The position numbers and the translations under genes were made by a program. The notes beneath the pieces were generated by a model. The model had not been told where the DNA came from. It saw nothing but the letters and a program-made list of their open reading frames with translations, and searched no databases. Shown here piece by piece: positions 62,716-64,000 of a DNA stretch of 64,000 nt; position 1 is the stretch's first letter, and the number at the start of each line of letters is the position of its first letter. Source of the DNA: Edaphobacter acidisoli (lineage in GTDB: Bacteria > Acidobacteriota > Terriglobia > Terriglobales > Acidobacteriaceae); contig NZ_BMJB01000003.1 of NCBI RefSeq assembly GCF_014642855.1, forward strand, positions 186,001 to 250,000, read 5' to 3'.

Positions 62716-63192
62716 CTACGAAGCCGCCGCACGCTCCAGCTCCGCAATATCAATCTTCCTCATCCCCATCATGGCCTTCATCGCTTTCGGATTCTTCACC
62801 AGCTCCGGTAGCTTCGCCGGCACAATCTGCCACGAAAGCCCAAACCTGTCCTTCAGCCATCCACACTGGCTCTCTTTGCCACCATTAGCAGTCAGCTTCG
62901 CCCAGTACTCATCCACTTCCTGCTGCGAATCGCACCGCACCACAAACGACACCGACTCATTGAACTTGAACATCGGCCCACCATTCAAAGCAGTAAACCG
63001 CTGCCCATCCAGATCGAACGCAATCGTCAGAGGCGTTCCCTTCTTTCCAGAAGGATCATCCGCCGCCCTCGTCAACTTATCCAGGCGACGCGAGTTTTTA
63101 AACACCGTCAGATAAAACTCCACTGCCTCTTCCGCATTGTTATCGAACCACAGAAACGGCGATATCCGGGGGAAACCTTCGAAACCACTCAT
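62716..63192 (-). CDS. VOC-family (PhnB-like) protein
   Basis: 158 residues from ATG 63192, with GGAGG five bases upstream. Glyoxalase/dioxygenase-like paired beta-alpha-beta-beta-beta units: RISPFLWFDNNAEEAVEFYL, FTALNGGPMFKFNESVSFVV, and GWLKDRFGLSWQIVPAKLPE. PhnB/3-demethylubiquinone-methyltransferase-like members have no settled function. It is divergent from a second VOC gene. Confidence 0.92.
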   Translation of the reverse strand: MSGFEGFPRISPFLWFDNNAEEAVEFYLTVFKNSRRLDKLTRAADDPSGKKGTPLTIAFDLDGQRFTALNGGPMFKFNESVSFVVRCDSQQEVDEYWAKLTANGGKESQCGWLKDRFGLSWQIVPAKLPELVKNPKAMKAMMGMRKIDIAELERAAAS

Positions 63193-63260
63193 ACGTTCCT
63201 CCACCATGTTTTGTAACGAGCAGGCAGCAGGAAAGCTGCGACGAGTTATCTCAACACACG

Positions 63261-63281
63261 ATACTTGCAAAAAGCAAGTAT
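63261..63281. promoter_or_regulatory. Palindrome between the two VOC genes
   Basis: ATACTTGC-AAAAA-GCAAGTAT, perfect 8-bp arms. The TACTTGC/GCAAGTA pattern resembles HxlR-type operators, but no HxlR gene is in the window. On the plus strand it ends in TTTT and could also be a small hairpin. Confidence 0.55.
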
Positions 63282-63339
63282 TTTACTGCATCGTCCCCAG
63301 CTCAAGGTGTGTCCAATCAGATAACGAGGACCAGCACCG

Positions 63340-63753
63340 ATGACACTTCACACCTGTCTCAACTACGGCGGAAACTGCCGCCAGGCCTTTGAGTTCTACC
63401 AGCAGCACCTCGGCGGAAAAATCACCATCATGATGTCGCACGCCGATTCGCCCGCGCTCAACCAGCTTCCTCCCGAGCAGCAGCACTTCATCGTCCACGC
63501 CCGCATGACCCTCGGCGGCACTGAGTTGCTCGCCAACGACGTTCCACCCGAGCGCTTCCAGCCCATGCGCAGTGCCTACCTCTCGCTCACGGTCGACAGC
63601 ATCGCCGAAGCCGAGCGCATCTACGCGCTGCTCTCCGATGGAGGCCAGATCTTCATGCCACTCGCCGAAAACTTCTTCGCCCATCGCTTCGCCATGCTGC
63701 GCGACAGCTTCGGCACCTCATGGATGCTCATCCATCCGCGCGCCCAGGCTTAG
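63340..63753 (+). CDS. VOC-family (PhnB-like) protein
   Basis: 137 residues. LHTCLNYGGNCRQAFEFYQQ, HFIVHARMTLGGTELLANDV, AYLSLTVDSIAEAERIYALL, and FFAHRFAMLRDSFGTSWMLI: the PhnB-like VOC fold. GAGGA lies upstream of the ATG. It overlaps nothing; its stop is 3 bases from the convergent membrane gene. Confidence 0.92.
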   Translation: MTLHTCLNYGGNCRQAFEFYQQHLGGKITIMMSHADSPALNQLPPEQQHFIVHARMTLGGTELLANDVPPERFQPMRSAYLSLTVDSIAEAERIYALLSDGGQIFMPLAENFFAHRFAMLRDSFGTSWMLIHPRAQA

Positions 63754-63756
63754 CCA

Positions 63757-64000
63757 TCACGCCGTAAGCGAACCAGAAGTCTCTTCCGCTTCTACCGTAC
63801 TCTGTTCCAGCGCATGGCGGCGAATGCCACGCAACTGCCCTCGCAGTAGCACCAACAGCAACACGCCCGAAATCATGCTCGCCAGTCCATCCGTCATCAA
63901 CAGCCCGCGCACGCCAAAGTGCTTGTACCCCTGCCCATCGGCCCAGGTCATATACACAATCGCGCCATTCGTCGCCGCGGCAAACAATCCAAGCTGCGTG
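63757..64000 (-). CDS. C-terminal part of a membrane transporter (5' end outside window)
   Basis: The frame is open through base 64000, giving about 80 residues: two helices (LGLFAAATNGAIVYMTW; LLMTDGLASMISGVLLLVLL) and a polar tail (RHALEQSTVEAEETSG). It looks like the end of an MFS-type transporter, but too little is visible to be certain. Confidence 0.6.
   Translation of the reverse strand, partial: TQLGLFAAATNGAIVYMTWADGQGYKHFGVRGLLMTDGLASMISGVLLLVLLRGQLRGIRRHALEQSTVEAEETSGSLTA

Overview
The window reads as a GC-rich chromosome segment from an Acidobacteriota bacterium, most likely order Terriglobales (Edaphobacter/Granulicella/Terriglobus-like). Three things point there: a very large TonB receptor with an N-terminal carboxypeptidase-regulatory-like domain, a tandem NAD+-I (nadA motif) riboswitch, which is known essentially only from this phylum, and a PEP-CTERM secreted protein. 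There is no prophage, CRISPR array or rRNA. The only mobile-element trace is a decayed IS110 transposase beside tRNA-Cys.

Layout. 1-9.2 kb is a glycan-use locus: a TonB receptor (minus strand, cut by the window edge), divergent from an operon of a sugar-binding lipoprotein, a sensor kinase and a LuxR-type regulator, followed by a Tat-exported GH127 beta-L-arabinofuranosidase. 9.2-13 kb holds the IS110 remnant, tRNA-Cys, a 1-Cys peroxiredoxin behind a Cys-rich leader peptide and terminator, PhzF, and a lone receiver protein. 13-23 kb carries recG, a NatAB-like ABC exporter with an acyltransferase, a beta-propeller lipoprotein divergent from an M28 peptidase, and a GT-C-like membrane protein. 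23-32.5 kb carries nadA with its riboswitch, tatB-like/tatC/glutaminyl-cyclase-like genes, TerC, a PEP-CTERM protein and nadB. 32.6-40.6 kb is housekeeping: aroB-menG, a CDF transporter, a PASTA protein, cinA, sdaA and a GT2. 40.7-54.6 kb holds a PHP-like protein, methyltransferases, thiolase, a 22-residue Lys/Ala peptide gene, thiO, citrate synthase, cysteine desulfurase, an APC permease, glutathione peroxidase and an M61 protease. 54.7-64 kb holds small regulatory units (ArsR with SRPBCC, MarR with a membrane protein), a pseudokinase-SPOR protein, a serine hydrolase, a persulfide dioxygenase-rhodanese fusion, two VOC proteins and a cut membrane protein.

How it works together. The first 9 kb looks like one sensing, uptake and degradation unit for an arabinose-containing polymer. 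NAD synthesis is split between nadA (riboswitch) and nadB (apparently leaderless). Redox and sulfur genes recur: peroxiredoxin, glutathione peroxidase, cysteine desulfurase and persulfide dioxygenase. About fifteen genes have a TANNNT hexamer 6-10 bases before the start codon and no Shine-Dalgarno sequence, so leaderless mRNAs appear common. The most interesting items are the NAD+-I riboswitch, the Cys-rich putative attenuator, the tiny Lys/Ala peptide gene, the kinase paired with a sugar-binding lipoprotein, and two regulator/operator pairs readable from the sequence.
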